Shown one piece after another: positions 18,129 through 27,188 of a stretch of DNA of 64,000 nt (the stretch's first letter is position 1; each line of letters begins with the position of its first letter). Below the pieces are notes generated by a model. It was given only the letters and a program-made list of their open reading frames with translations, made no database searches and was not told the DNA's origin. The position numbers and the translations under genes are program-made. Source of the DNA: Cellulophaga sp. F20128 (GTDB taxonomy: Bacteria; Bacteroidota; Bacteroidia; Flavobacteriales; Flavobacteriaceae); contig NZ_JALKBA010000002.1 of NCBI RefSeq assembly GCF_023015805.1, positions 124,001 through 188,000 on the forward strand. The letters are read 5' to 3'.

Positions 18129-19471
18129 ATTTAAAGGACATACATAGTGTTTATTTCTTGGGTATTGGAGGCATTGGTATGTCTGCTTTGGCACGCTATT
18201 TTAAGTTCATAGGTAAAGAAGTAGCTGGGTACGATAAAACACAGACTCCCTTAACGGAAGCTTTGTCTGCCACCGATATTGCTATTCATTTTGAGGATGA
18301 TGTGCAAAATATTCCAGACCGATTTAAAGATTTGAACAGTACTTTAGTGGTGTATACACCAGCCTTACCTAAAACCCTTAAAGAACTCAATTTTTATATT
18401 GAGAAAGGCTTCGATGTCAAAAAACGATCAGAAGTTTTGGGAATCATTACTAAAAATAGCTTTTGTTTTGCAGTTGCAGGTACCCATGGTAAAACTACAA
18501 CTTCTAGTATTTTGGCTCATTTGCTTTATGAAACAGGGGCTCCTTTAACCGCATTCTTGGGTGGGATTTCTGAAGATTTTAATAGTAATTTCTTAGTAGA
18601 AGGAACGAAGTATTCGGTTGTGGAAGCCGATGAGTTTGACCGTTCATTCTTGCAATTATCGCCAAATGTGGCATGTATTACTTCAATGGATGCAGACCAT
18701 TTGGATATTTATGGGGATGGGGAAGAACTAAAACGAGCCTTTGTAGATTTTACCAACAAAATAGAACCTGATGGTAAGCTCTTTGTTCGCAATGGATTAC
18801 GGTTAGAAGGTATTACCTATGGGATTGATGATGATTCAGATTTTTGCATTACTGACCTTGAAGTGCAAAATGGGGCCTACGTATTTTCAATTAAAACACC
18901 AGATGTGTTGTTAAAAGGGGTGCGTTTTAATAAGCCAGGAAGGCATAATTTGTTAAATGGTTTGGTGGCGTTTGCAATGGCTTTGGAAGCCGGAAAATCT
19001 CCTAGGGCCCTAGCTGCTGCTTTGGATACTTTTAAAGGAGTGCAACGCAGATTTTCATACCGTATAAAAAGAGAAGATTTTGTATTTATAGATGATTATG
19101 CCCATCACCCTACTGAAATTAATGCTGTGTATGATGCCATTTCAGAAATTCATCCAAATAAAAAAACACTGGCTGTTTTTCAGCCTCATTTGTTTTCTAG
19201 AACTAGGGATTTTATTGATGATTTTGCGACGAGTTTATCAAAATTTGAAAATATTATTTTACTGGATATTTATCCGGCAAGAGAAGAACCTATTGAAGGA
19301 GTAACTGCGGAATGGTTGTTGTCTAAAATAAAAAATCCGAATAAAAAAATCTGTACGAAAATAGATTTGATTCATGAAATTAAAAATCAAAGTCCAGAGG
19401 TGCTTGTGGTTATGGGTGCAGGCGATATAGGACAAGAAGTTGTTAAAATTAAAAATGCTTTTGAGGTATGA
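18125..19471 (+). CDS. murC: MurC, UDP-MurNAc:L-alanine ligase
   Basis: A 448-residue Mur ligase performing the first amino-acid addition. The N-terminal [15 protein letters not shown] segment is the UDP-MurNAc binding Rossmann motif, [10 protein letters not shown] the ATP loop and [12 protein letters not shown] the central-to-C-terminal domain signature. ATG at 18125 overlaps the murG stop; the gene overlaps ftsQ by four bases. Tight overlaps from murG to ftsQ imply coupled expression. Confidence 0.95.
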   Translation: MNLKDIHSVYFLGIGGIGMSALARYFKFIGKEVAGYDKTQTPLTEALSATDIAIHFEDDVQNIPDRFKDLNSTLVVYTPALPKTLKELNFYIEKGFDVKKRSEVLGIITKNSFCFAVAGTHGKTTTSSILAHLLYETGAPLTAFLGGISEDFNSNFLVEGTKYSVVEADEFDRSFLQLSPNVACITSMDADHLDIYGDGEELKRAFVDFTNKIEPDGKLFVRNGLRLEGITYGIDDDSDFCITDLEVQNGAYVFSIKTPDVLLKGVRFNKPGRHNLLNGLVAFAMALEAGKSPRALAAALDTFKGVQRRFSYRIKREDFVFIDDYAHHPTEINAVYDAISEIHPNKKTLAVFQPHLFSRTRDFIDDFATSLSKFENIILLDIYPAREEPIEGVTAEWLLSKIKNPNKKICTKIDLIHEIKNQSPEVLVVMGAGDIGQEVVKIKNAFEV

Positions 19472-20187
19472 AAATAAACTGGAATTATACAAAGATAGGT
19501 TTTCTTTTATTCTTGTTATCAGGGGTTTATGCTTTTTCTGGGCATAGGAATGATGCTAAAAAAGTAAAAAACTCAACGATAGAATTTATAGGCGAAGACA
19601 ATTTATTTATCACGCACCAAACGGTTAATAAATTGTTAATACAAAATTTAGGTAGTCTTACAAACGTGCCAAAAGATGCGCTAGTTTTGAATACGGTAGA
19701 AAAGGTTTTAGAAGCCAATGAAATGGTTAAAAGTGCTCAGGTTTATCTTGCTGTAAATGGGGAACTTACATCTAAAATCATTCAGCGCAAACCTTTGGGG
19801 CGTATAGAAGGGAATTCCAAGTTTTATTTGGATGATGAAGGTAAACGTATGCCATTGTCAAAAAATCACTCTGCAAGAGTGCCTATAATTACGGGTAAGA
19901 TTACGGATGAAAGTCTTAATGATTGTTTTAAGTTGATACAGTTTGTGAATGCAGATAATTTTTTAAAAAAAGATATTATTGGGATTCATATCACTCAAAA
20001 AGACAAGATACAGTTGCGGCTTAGGTTAGAAGATTTTGTAGTCACAGTAGGTAGTCTAGAGAATCTAGAAGGAAAGTTTAATAATTACAAAGCTTTTTAT
20101 AGAAAAGCAGTAAAGGACCAAGCCTTAGATAAGTACAAGGCTGTTAGTTTAGAGTATAATAATCAAGTGGTGTGCACCAAAATATAA
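19468..20187 (+). CDS. ftsQ: FtsQ/DivIB-like cell division protein
   Basis: A 239-residue bitopic membrane protein with a transmembrane helix at about residues 8-25 followed by a POTRA-like domain (IEFIGEDNLFITHQTVNK) and a beta domain. FtsQ links the FtsLB pair to the divisome. The assignment rests on topology, length and position between murC and ftsA, since FtsQ sequences diverge strongly. The stop is three bases before the ftsA start. Confidence 0.88.
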   Translation: MKINWNYTKIGFLLFLLSGVYAFSGHRNDAKKVKNSTIEFIGEDNLFITHQTVNKLLIQNLGSLTNVPKDALVLNTVEKVLEANEMVKSAQVYLAVNGELTSKIIQRKPLGRIEGNSKFYLDDEGKRMPLSKNHSARVPIITGKITDESLNDCFKLIQFVNADNFLKKDIIGIHITQKDKIQLRLRLEDFVVTVGSLENLEGKFNNYKAFYRKAVKDQALDKYKAVSLEYNNQVVCTKI

Positions 20188-20190
20188 GTT

Positions 20191-21528
20191 ATGGAACCAG
20201 TTAAATATTCAGTAGGGTTAGACATAGGAACTACAAAGATTGTAGCCATAATTGGTAAGGAAAACGAATACGGTAAAATTGAGGTTTTGGGTATTGGTAG
20301 ATCTAAAAGTTTAGGAGTACATAGAGGTGTAGTAAACAATATTACCCAGACAATAAAATCAATACAACAGGCTATTGAAGAAGCAGAAGCGAGTTCTGGC
20401 TTAAAGATAAGCTCTGTAGTTGTTGGAATTGCGGGACAGCACATTCGCAGTTTGCAACATAGCGATTATATTACCAGAAGTGATTCTGAGTTGGTTATTG
20501 ATGAGGATGATTTAGACCGCTTGTGCAATCAGGTATATAAATTAATAATGCTTCCTGGAGAGGAGATTATACATGTGTTGCCTCAAGAGTATAAGGTAGA
20601 TGGACAGGCAGAAATAAAGGAGCCTATAGGAATGTATGGCGGTAGACTAGAAGCTAATTTTCATGTAGTTGTTGGTCAGGTGTCTTCCATAAAAAATGTG
20701 GGTAGATGTATTAAGAGTGCCGGCTTAGAATTAGGGAGTATAACGCTTGAGCCTTTGGCTTCTGCAAATGCTGTTTTAAGTCAGGAGGAAAAAGAAGCAG
20801 GTGTTGCCTTAATCGATATAGGTGGTGGTACAACCGATGTTGCAATTTTTAAAGATGGTATTATTCGGCATACTGCAGTAATCCCTTTTGGAGGAAATGT
20901 TATAACTGAAGATATAAAAGAAGGCTGTTCTATCATAGAAAAGCAAGCGGAACTTTTAAAAATAAAGTTTGGTTCTGCTTGGCCAGGTGAAAATAAGGAC
21001 AATGAGATTGTTTCTATTCCAGGCTTAAGAGGACGGGAACCGAAAGAAATAACCTTAAAGAATCTCTCTAAAATTATACACGCTCGGGTGGTTGAAATCG
21101 TAGAGCAGGTGTATATGGAGATCAAGAATTACGGGCATGAAGACCAAAAGAAAAAGCTTATTGGTGGTATTGTTTTAACGGGTGGTGGCAGCCAGTTAAA
21201 TCACTTAAAGCAATTGGTAGAATATATAACAGGGATGGATACCCGAATAGGCTATCCCAATGAGCATTTGGCAGGAGACTCTGATCAGGATATAGCGAGT
21301 CCGTTATATGCCACAGGAGTTGGATTGTTAATGAATGCTATAGAAACAAATGCCAAGAAAAAGATAGTAGAAGTAGCTGAAAATCAGAGTGTAAATAAAG
21401 AGGGTCCCTATGTAGAAGCGGGGTCAACTTCTGGACAGGCACCTAAGTCAGCCTTAAAAATAGAACGTAAATCCATTTTTGAAAAATGGTCCGACAAGTT
21501 GAAAGACTTTTTGGATAATGCCGAGTAG
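20191..21528 (+). CDS. ftsA: FtsA, actin-like division protein
   Basis: A 445-residue actin-fold ATPase that tethers FtsZ to the membrane. Visible are the phosphate-1 motif VGLDIGTTKI near residues 8-17, the SHS2/1C insertion after it, the phosphate-2 motif ALIDIGGGTTDVA near residues 205-217 and the adenosine motif GGIVLTGGGSQ. The C-terminal segment KSIFEKWSDKLKDFLDN is an amphipathic membrane-targeting helix as expected. It is followed by ftsZ after 40 bp. Confidence 0.95.
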   Translation: MEPVKYSVGLDIGTTKIVAIIGKENEYGKIEVLGIGRSKSLGVHRGVVNNITQTIKSIQQAIEEAEASSGLKISSVVVGIAGQHIRSLQHSDYITRSDSELVIDEDDLDRLCNQVYKLIMLPGEEIIHVLPQEYKVDGQAEIKEPIGMYGGRLEANFHVVVGQVSSIKNVGRCIKSAGLELGSITLEPLASANAVLSQEEKEAGVALIDIGGGTTDVAIFKDGIIRHTAVIPFGGNVITEDIKEGCSIIEKQAELLKIKFGSAWPGENKDNEIVSIPGLRGREPKEITLKNLSKIIHARVVEIVEQVYMEIKNYGHEDQKKKLIGGIVLTGGGSQLNHLKQLVEYITGMDTRIGYPNEHLAGDSDQDIASPLYATGVGLLMNAIETNAKKKIVEVAENQSVNKEGPYVEAGSTSGQAPKSALKIERKSIFEKWSDKLKDFLDNAE

Positions 21529-21568
21529 TGCATCGAAGAATAAAAAAATGAATCAGTAAAAAAATAGT

Positions 21569-23491
21569 ATGAGCAAGAACACTGAATTAGAAAGTAGTAT
21601 CTCTTTTGATTTGCCTAAAAATCAAAGTAACGTAATTAAGGTCATTGGCGTAGGTGGCGGTGGTAGCAATGCCATTAACCACATGTTCCAAGCTGGTATC
21701 AACGGAGTAGATTTTGTGGTCTGTAATACAGATTCACAGGCGCTTGATAATAGTAGTGTGCCTAATAAAATTAGATTAGGTGTTACTTTAACAGAAGGTT
21801 TAGGTGCAGGTGCCAATCCAGAGGTTGGTGAACAAGCCGCCATTGAAAGCATGGAAGACATAAAAAATATGTTGGACAAGAACACCAAAATGGTTTTTAT
21901 TACAGCTGGGATGGGTGGTGGTACCGGTACAGGTGCTGCACCAATAATTGCAAAACAAGCAAAAGGTATGGATATCCTTACCGTGGGTATTGTTACAATG
22001 CCTTTTCTGTTTGAAGGAAAAATGAGATGCCAGCAAGCTCAGACTGGTATAGAAAAACTTCGTGCAAATGTAGATTCATTAATCGTTATTAATAATAATA
22101 AACTTAGAGAGGTATACGGCAACTTAGGCTTTAAAGCTGGTTTCTCTAAGGCCGATGAAGTTTTAGCAACTGCAGCAAGAGGTATTGCCGAAGTTATTAC
22201 GCATCACTATACACAAAATATAGATTTACGGGATGCTAAAACCGTACTCTCTAACAGTGGAACTGCAATAATGGGGTCTGCAAATGCTTCAGGCTCTTCT
22301 AGAGCTCAAGAAGCGATAATGAAGGCCTTAGATTCTCCGTTGTTAAATGATAATAAGATCGCAGGAGCTAAAAATGTATTGCTTTTAATAGTTTCTGGTG
22401 CTCAGGAAATCACGATTGATGAAATAGGTGAAATCAATGATCATATTCAAATTGAAGCGGGTCATGGAGCAAACATTATAATGGGTGTTGGTGAGGATGA
22501 AAACCTTGGAGATGCCATTGGAGTTACCGTTATTGCCACGGGTTTTAATATAGATCAGCAAGATGATATTGTCAATACAGAGTCAAAAAAAATTATTCAT
22601 ACCCTAGGAGATGAGCAAAAAGCAGAGCATAATTTAACACCAGCTAATGCTAATGTTGTTTATGAAGTTGTAGCGCCAGAAGAAGTAGCTCCTGTAAAAG
22701 AAGCGGTGATTAAACACACCCTAGTTGCAGATGAGCAACCAGATATGGATTTAATTCCGACTACGAATTTTATTAAGAACTTCAATGTCTTTTATGACGA
22801 GGTGGTTGCAGAAGGGACTAAAGAAGATGATTTTGTCATTATAGATGTAAAGGATATAAATGTTGTAGACGCTGAGGAGGTAAAGGTAGTTCAAGAAGAA
22901 GATCAGTTTGCTTTTAGTTTTGATATGCCTAAAGCAGAAAAAAGAGTAAAAGAGGAAGATGAGCAAGAGGTTGTTATTTCATTTAGCCTAGACGATGATG
23001 TTACGGAGATGGATGTTAAGGAGCATGTAGAGGTTGTACCCGTTTTAGAATACAACAAAGAGGGAGAAACTCGATATAGTTTGGATGATTATATGGAGTT
23101 AGAAAATGAATTGACAGGTGCAAAATCTAAGGCGGAAAAATACAATCCTAAAATTGTTGAAGACAAAATAGTCTTTGAGAAAAAAACAATCGCTAAAGAA
23201 AGTGTGAAGGAAGATAGGGTTATAGATCCTATGGATACACCTATAGAAGAGCTTTTAAAGGATCGGGCAGATGTTCGTAGAAGAAAATTAAAAGATTTCA
23301 ACCATAAATTCCAGAACAATATCAATAATGTAAATGATATGGAAAATAAACCAGCTTATTTGCGTCAAGGAATAAATTTAAATCAGAACTCCCCTGAAAA
23401 TAGAGTGTCACGTACTTCGTTAAGTGAGGATGATAATGATGAAATTCAATTGCGTTCTAATAATTCTTTTTTGCATGATAATGTAGATTAG
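21569..23491 (+). CDS. ftsZ: FtsZ, tubulin-like division GTPase, with extended C-terminal region
   Basis: A 640-residue protein. The GTPase core covers about residues 17-330, with GVGGGGSNA near 27-35 and the tubulin signature GGGTGTGAAP near 117-126. Beyond it lies about 300 residues of acidic, Val/Glu/Asp-rich linker, much longer than in E. coli. A segment PAYLRQG near residue 598 resembles the conserved FtsA/ZipA-binding peptide, but it is followed by about 40 more residues ending in NNSFLHDNVD, an arrangement seen in flavobacterial FtsZ. It is the last division gene of the operon; a terminator follows. Confidence 0.95.
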   Translation: MSKNTELESSISFDLPKNQSNVIKVIGVGGGGSNAINHMFQAGINGVDFVVCNTDSQALDNSSVPNKIRLGVTLTEGLGAGANPEVGEQAAIESMEDIKNMLDKNTKMVFITAGMGGGTGTGAAPIIAKQAKGMDILTVGIVTMPFLFEGKMRCQQAQTGIEKLRANVDSLIVINNNKLREVYGNLGFKAGFSKADEVLATAARGIAEVITHHYTQNIDLRDAKTVLSNSGTAIMGSANASGSSRAQEAIMKALDSPLLNDNKIAGAKNVLLLIVSGAQEITIDEIGEINDHIQIEAGHGANIIMGVGEDENLGDAIGVTVIATGFNIDQQDDIVNTESKKIIHTLGDEQKAEHNLTPANANVVYEVVAPEEVAPVKEAVIKHTLVADEQPDMDLIPTTNFIKNFNVFYDEVVAEGTKEDDFVIIDVKDINVVDAEEVKVVQEEDQFAFSFDMPKAEKRVKEEDEQEVVISFSLDDDVTEMDVKEHVEVVPVLEYNKEGETRYSLDDYMELENELTGAKSKAEKYNPKIVEDKIVFEKKTIAKESVKEDRVIDPMDTPIEELLKDRADVRRRKLKDFNHKFQNNINNVNDMENKPAYLRQGINLNQNSPENRVSRTSLSEDDNDEIQLRSNNSFLHDNVD

Positions 23492-23522
23492 TAGCATCAG
23501 CTTACGAATTAAAGTAGTTTAT

Positions 23523-23560
23523 AAACCCAAAAGCAGTTATAGTTTTTGGGTTTATTTTTT
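23523..23560 (+). terminator. Intrinsic terminator after ftsZ
   Basis: The arms AAACCCAAAA (23523-23532) and TTTTGGGTTT (23544-23553) pair perfectly and are followed by ATTTTTTT. It ends the dcw operon 32 bp after the ftsZ stop. Confidence 0.85.
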
Positions 23561-23588
23561 TATCTTCGCAGTCCAAAAATAATTGGTT

Positions 23589-24038
23589 ATGAGTTTACAG
23601 CAAGAAGTAATGTCCGCTATGAAGGAAGCAATGAAAGCTAAAGATGCAGTGGCATTGGAGTCGTTACGTGCTATAAAATCTGTGTTGTTAATGGCGCAGA
23701 CAGAGGCTGGTGCTAAAACGGAACTATCTCAGGATGAAGAAATAAAAATAGTTCAAAAGCTTGTAAAGCAACGTAAGGATAGTGCTGCTATCTATTTGGA
23801 GCAGAAAAGGGCAGATTTGGCGGAACCAGAATTGGCACAAGCCGAAATTATTGCTCAGTTTTTACCTGCTCAATTGTCGGAAGATGAGATAGAAAAGGTA
23901 GTCTTAGAAGTAATTGCAGCAAGTGGAGCCCAAGGAATGAAAGATATGGGAAAAGTAATGGGTGTGGTTTCTGGAAGATTAGCAGGTAAGGCCGATGGTA
24001 AAACCATTTCTTCTATTGTGAAAAGTAAATTAATATAA
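23589..24038 (+). CDS. GatB/YqeY-domain protein
   Basis: A 149-residue cytoplasmic protein beginning MSLQQEVMSAMKEAMKAKD and matching the YqeY family, related to the tail domain of the GatB/GatE amidotransferase subunits that contacts tRNA. The LRAIKSVLL, PELAQAEIIAQFLPAQLSEDEI and MGKVMGVVSGRLAGKADG segments are family-typical. The ATG at 23589 is chosen over an in-frame TTG six bases earlier. Function is unclear; an amidotransferase- or tRNA-related role is inferred from the domain. Confidence 0.9.
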   Translation: MSLQQEVMSAMKEAMKAKDAVALESLRAIKSVLLMAQTEAGAKTELSQDEEIKIVQKLVKQRKDSAAIYLEQKRADLAEPELAQAEIIAQFLPAQLSEDEIEKVVLEVIAASGAQGMKDMGKVMGVVSGRLAGKADGKTISSIVKSKLI

Positions 24039-24062
24039 TTTAGGTTAATTCACAGTAAAATG

Positions 24063-24070
24063 TAATTTTG
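24063..24070 (+). promoter_or_regulatory. -7 element for tRNA-Arg
   Basis: TAATTTTG matches TAnnTTTG and ends 14 bp before the tRNA-Arg gene. Confidence 0.65.
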
Positions 24071-24084
24071 CGGTGTATTAAAAT

Positions 24085-24158
24085 GGCCTCGTGGCGCAAC
24101 TGAATAGCGCATCAGATTTCGGCTCTGAGGGTTGGGGGTTTGAATCCCTCCGGGGTCA
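24085..24158 (+). tRNA. tRNA-Arg (anticodon UCG)
   Basis: A full cloverleaf can be folded. The 7-bp acceptor stem has two G-U pairs and the discriminator base is A at 24158. The anticodon stem TCAGA/TCTGA encloses the loop TTTCGGC, giving anticodon TCG, which reads CGA. The T-arm is GGGGG/CCCTC-like around the loop TTTGAAT. CCA is not encoded, as is usual in Bacteroidota. Confidence 0.93.
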
Positions 24159-24187
24159 CAATTGAGTCACCAAGATAGGTGAATACT

Positions 24188-24220
24188 AAAGCGAGTTTCT
24201 TTTTAGAAACTCGCTTTTTT
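24188..24220 (+). terminator. Terminator after tRNA-Arg
   Basis: AAAGCGAGTTTCT and AGAAACTCGCTTT pair perfectly around a TTTT loop and are followed by further T residues. It lies 30 bp after the tRNA. Confidence 0.9.
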
Positions 24221-24241
24221 TAGTATAACCTTTGGCGTTGA

Positions 24242-24287
24242 TATGGTTTTACTCTGAGTTAAACGAGTACACGCTTATGGTTTTACT
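24242..24287 (+). repeat. Two 12-bp direct repeats upstream of kdgK
   Basis: TATGGTTTTACT occurs at 24242-24253 and 24276-24287, with starts 34 bp apart. They lie in the otherwise featureless gap between the tRNA terminator and kdgK and could be operator half-sites; chance similarity in AT-rich DNA is possible. Confidence 0.35.
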
Positions 24288-24408
24288 GCGTAATTTATAC
24301 CTAGGGATTCAGAATAGTTAGAAGGCTTTGTTAGTGTATGAAAAAATCAATACAGCATTTACTTTGTTATATTTTTTTTAATCCTAGGTCCAATAAATAA
24401 TAAATCGA

Positions 24409-24416
24409 TAAATTTG
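24409..24416 (+). promoter_or_regulatory. Putative -7 element for kdgK-kdgA
   Basis: TAAATTTG matches TAnnTTTG and ends 28 bp before the kdgK ATG. Confidence 0.5.
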
Positions 24417-24444
24417 GAATATTAAGAAGCACAAAAACTTAAAA

Positions 24445-25485
24445 ATGAAAAAAGTAGTAACCTTTGGTGAAATCATGTTAAGATTGGCACCTCCTGGATT
24501 TTTAAGATTCTCACAAGCCAATTCTTTTGATGTTGTCTATGGTGGAGGAGAATCTAACGTAGCAGTTTCATTGGCTAATTACGGTGTTCCTGTGGATTTT
24601 GTGACACGTTTGCCTAAAAATGATATAGGGGAATGCGCCATGATGGAAATGCGCAAGAGAGGCGTTGGTGTAGATCATATTATTTATGGTGGCGATCGCT
24701 TGGGTATTTATTTCCTAGAAACGGGTGCGGTAAGTAGAGGGAGTAAGGTGGTGTATGATAGAGCACATTCAGCCATTGCAGAGATTAAACCGGGAATGAT
24801 AGATTGGAAATCAGTGTTTAAAGATGTGGCTTGGTTTCATTGGACTGGGATTACGCCGGCTATTTCTCAGGGTGCTGCCGATGCTTGTTTAGAAGCTGTA
24901 AAAGTAGCTAGTGAAATGGGGATCACTATTTCAACAGATTTAAATTACAGGGCTAAGCTTTGGAAATTTGGAGGAGATAGAGAAAAAATCATGACCGAAT
25001 TAACCTCCTATTGTGATGTTATTTTAGGAAACGAAGAAGATGCAGAAAAGCATTTTGGTATTAAACCAGAAGGTTTAGATATAACCACCCAAGGGCATGA
25101 TGTAAAAGCGGAAGCATTCTTGTCTGTTTGTAAACAGATGATGGATAAATTTCCGAAAGCGAAAAAGGTAATTACCACATTAAGAGGTTCTATATCAGCA
25201 TCACACAATACATGGGCTGGTGTTCTGTATGACGGTACCAAAATGTACGAAACCCGCCAATATCAAATAACAGATATTGTGGATAGAGTAGGTGGTGGAG
25301 ATTCTTTTATGGGCGGATTAATATACGGCTTGTTAAAATACCCTGAAAACGATCAAAATGCATTAGATTTTGCAGTAGCTGCTTCTTGTTTAAAACATAC
25401 CATTAAGGGCGATGCAAATCTAGTAACCGTAGAAGAGGTAGAGAAATTAATGGGAGGTGATGCCTCTGGTCGTGTAGCACGATAA
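24445..25485 (+). CDS. kdgK: 2-keto-3-deoxygluconate kinase (PfkB family)
   Basis: A 346-residue PfkB-family sugar kinase phosphorylating 2-keto-3-deoxy-D-gluconate to KDPG. The family glycine-rich segment near residues 33-45 (YGGGESNVAVSLANYG) and the C-terminal ATP/anion-hole motif DRVGGGDSFMGGL near residues 277-289, with the catalytic Asp in GGGDS, are clear. It is followed after 17 bp by the KDPG aldolase gene, which supports the substrate. In marine flavobacteria this pair completes alginate and uronate catabolism; no alginate lyase or DEH reductase gene is present here. Confidence 0.9.
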   Translation: MKKVVTFGEIMLRLAPPGFLRFSQANSFDVVYGGGESNVAVSLANYGVPVDFVTRLPKNDIGECAMMEMRKRGVGVDHIIYGGDRLGIYFLETGAVSRGSKVVYDRAHSAIAEIKPGMIDWKSVFKDVAWFHWTGITPAISQGAADACLEAVKVASEMGITISTDLNYRAKLWKFGGDREKIMTELTSYCDVILGNEEDAEKHFGIKPEGLDITTQGHDVKAEAFLSVCKQMMDKFPKAKKVITTLRGSISASHNTWAGVLYDGTKMYETRQYQITDIVDRVGGGDSFMGGLIYGLLKYPENDQNALDFAVAASCLKHTIKGDANLVTVEEVEKLMGGDASGRVAR

Positions 25486-25502
25486 TTTATAAAAGATTAA
25501 AT

Positions 25503-26168
25503 ATGGCGCAATATTCTAGAATAGAAGTAGCAACAGTAATGAAGGAAACAGGAATGGTTCCTTTGTTTTACAATAGTGATATAGCACTAGGTAAAGAAGT
25601 TTTAAAAGCTTGTTACGATGGTGGTGCACGCTTGCTCGAATTTACGGCAAGAGGTGATTTTGCACATGAAGTTTTTGCCGAATTAACAAAGTACGCCATC
25701 AAGGAATTGCCGGGAATGATTATGGGCGTTGGTTCAATTACAGATGCGGCTGCAGCTTCCTTGTATATGTCTTTAGGAGCTAATTTTATAGTAACTCCAG
25801 TTTTAAGAGAGGATATAGCGATCGTGTGTAACCGCAGAAAAGTATTGTGGTCTCCGGGTTGTGGTTCTTTAACAGAAATTGCAAGAGCGGAAGAACTGGG
25901 TTGTGAAATTGTAAAACTCTTTCCAGGGGATTTGTATGGGCCTAATTTTGTTAAAGGAATCAAAGGACCAAGTCCATGGACAAGTATAATGCCTACCGGC
26001 GGAGTATCGCCAGACAAGGAGAATCTTTCTGGTTGGTTTAATGCAGGAGTAACTTGTGTGGGTATGGGGTCTAAATTAATTTCGAAAGAAATCTTACAAA
26101 ATAAAGACTACGCAAAATTAACCAAGGATGTAAAAGCGGCTTTAGATATAATAAAAGCAGTAAAATAG
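25503..26168 (+). CDS. eda: KDPG aldolase (Eda family)
   Basis: A 221-residue class I aldolase splitting 2-keto-3-deoxy-6-phosphogluconate into pyruvate and glyceraldehyde 3-phosphate. The catalytic Glu lies in LEFTARGD near residue 46 (LEVT in most homologues) and the Schiff-base Lys in IVKLFPGDLYGP near residue 139. Phosphate-binding glycines are in MPTGGVSPD. The gene is co-directional with kdgK and ends in a strong hairpin shared with ypdA. Family members can also act on 4-hydroxy-2-oxoglutarate. Confidence 0.92.
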   Translation: MAQYSRIEVATVMKETGMVPLFYNSDIALGKEVLKACYDGGARLLEFTARGDFAHEVFAELTKYAIKELPGMIMGVGSITDAAAASLYMSLGANFIVTPVLREDIAIVCNRRKVLWSPGCGSLTEIARAEELGCEIVKLFPGDLYGPNFVKGIKGPSPWTSIMPTGGVSPDKENLSGWFNAGVTCVGMGSKLISKEILQNKDYAKLTKDVKAALDIIKAVK

Positions 26169-26190
26169 AATTGCTAACAATTTTTTAAGA

Positions 26191-26231
26191 GCACTATAAC
26201 ACAAATTTAAATTGGGTTATAGTGCTTTTTT
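26191..26231 (+). terminator. Terminator after eda, overlapping the 3' end of ypdA
   Basis: GCACTATAAC (26191-26200) and GTTATAGTGC (26216-26225) pair perfectly and are followed by TTTTTT on the plus strand. The right arm contains the stop codon of the convergent ypdA gene. Confidence 0.8.
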
Positions 26232-27188
26232 ATGCAGTATGTTTTTAACAATAGCTGTGGCATGCACTCTAGAGTTCTCTATAAACCATTTGTGCGTTTC
26301 AAGTCCGCCACAAATTACACCCGCTAAATAAATATTGGCGATATTGGTTTCCATTGTTTCAGGGTTGTGGCTTGGTATCTTTCTTCCATCTGTAGACAAG
26401 TCGATGCCAATGGATGTCAGGAAATTAAAATTTGGTCGATAGCCGGTAAGGGCCAAAACATAATCATTTGCAAGTGTTATTTTTTCTTCTGGAGTATCTA
26501 TTTGTAGTTCAGTTGCTGTGATTTCGGTGATGGTGGCGTTGTAGATAGCCTTGATGCTACCTTCTTCTATTCTGTTTATAATGTCTGGGCGTACCCAATA
26601 TTTTACACGCTTACCAACCTCCGGACCTCTAATAATTAAAGTAACCTCTGCTCCCTTGCGCCAAGACTCTAAGGCGGCATCAATGGCAGAATTGCTTGCT
26701 CCTATCACTGCTAGTTTTTGCTTAGCATAAAAGTGTGGGTCGTTGTAATAATGGGATACCTTAGGAAGGTCTTCGCCAGGCACATTAATTTTGTTGGGAA
26801 TATCATAAAATCCAGTAGCTATTATAACATTATGGGCTGTATAGGTTGTTTTGCTAGTTGTTATGGTGAAACCTTCATCCTCAGTGGTAATAGTTTCTAC
26901 TTTCTCAAATAGATGTATGTGTAAATCGTTTGTGCTTACTATTCTTCTGTAATATTCTAAAGCTTCACTCTTTTTTGGTTTGGCCTCATTACTAATAAAT
27001 GGAATGTTGTCTATTTCTAATTTTTCCGAAGAAGAAAAGAATTGCATTTTTGAAGGATAGTTATACAATGAATTAACAATGCATCCTTTTTCTAGAATAA
27101 GATAAGAGAGTCCGTTTTTTTTAGCTTCTAATCCACAGGCTATTCCAATAGGTCCGCCTCCAATTATTACAATGTCCAATCTATTCAC
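26217..27188 (-). CDS. ypdA: YpdA-type FAD-dependent disulfide reductase (putative bacillithiol disulfide reductase)
   Basis: A 323-residue flavoprotein with an N-terminal dinucleotide motif IVIIGGGPIGIACG (about residues 6-19) and a second Rossmann motif AVIGASNSAIDAAL in the middle for NADPH. It lacks the CxxC redox centre of thioredoxin reductases, consistent with YpdA, which reduces bacillithiol disulfide. The segment MQFFSSSEKLEI near residue 49 is characteristic. It shares one base with the upstream rpe gene, so the two are probably co-transcribed. Confidence 0.88.
   Translation of the reverse strand: MNRLDIVIIGGGPIGIACGLEAKKNGLSYLILEKGCIVNSLYNYPSKMQFFSSSEKLEIDNIPFISNEAKPKKSEALEYYRRIVSTNDLHIHLFEKVETITTEDEGFTITTSKTTYTAHNVIIATGFYDIPNKINVPGEDLPKVSHYYNDPHFYAKQKLAVIGASNSAIDAALESWRKGAEVTLIIRGPEVGKRVKYWVRPDIINRIEEGSIKAIYNATITEITATELQIDTPEEKITLANDYVLALTGYRPNFNFLTSIGIDLSTDGRKIPSHNPETMETNIANIYLAGVICGGLETHKWFIENSRVHATAIVKNILHKKAL

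Noticed and set aside
25613-26017. Antisense open frame of 134 codons opposite eda
   Set aside because: Mirrors the codon bias of eda on the other strand; no family resemblance.
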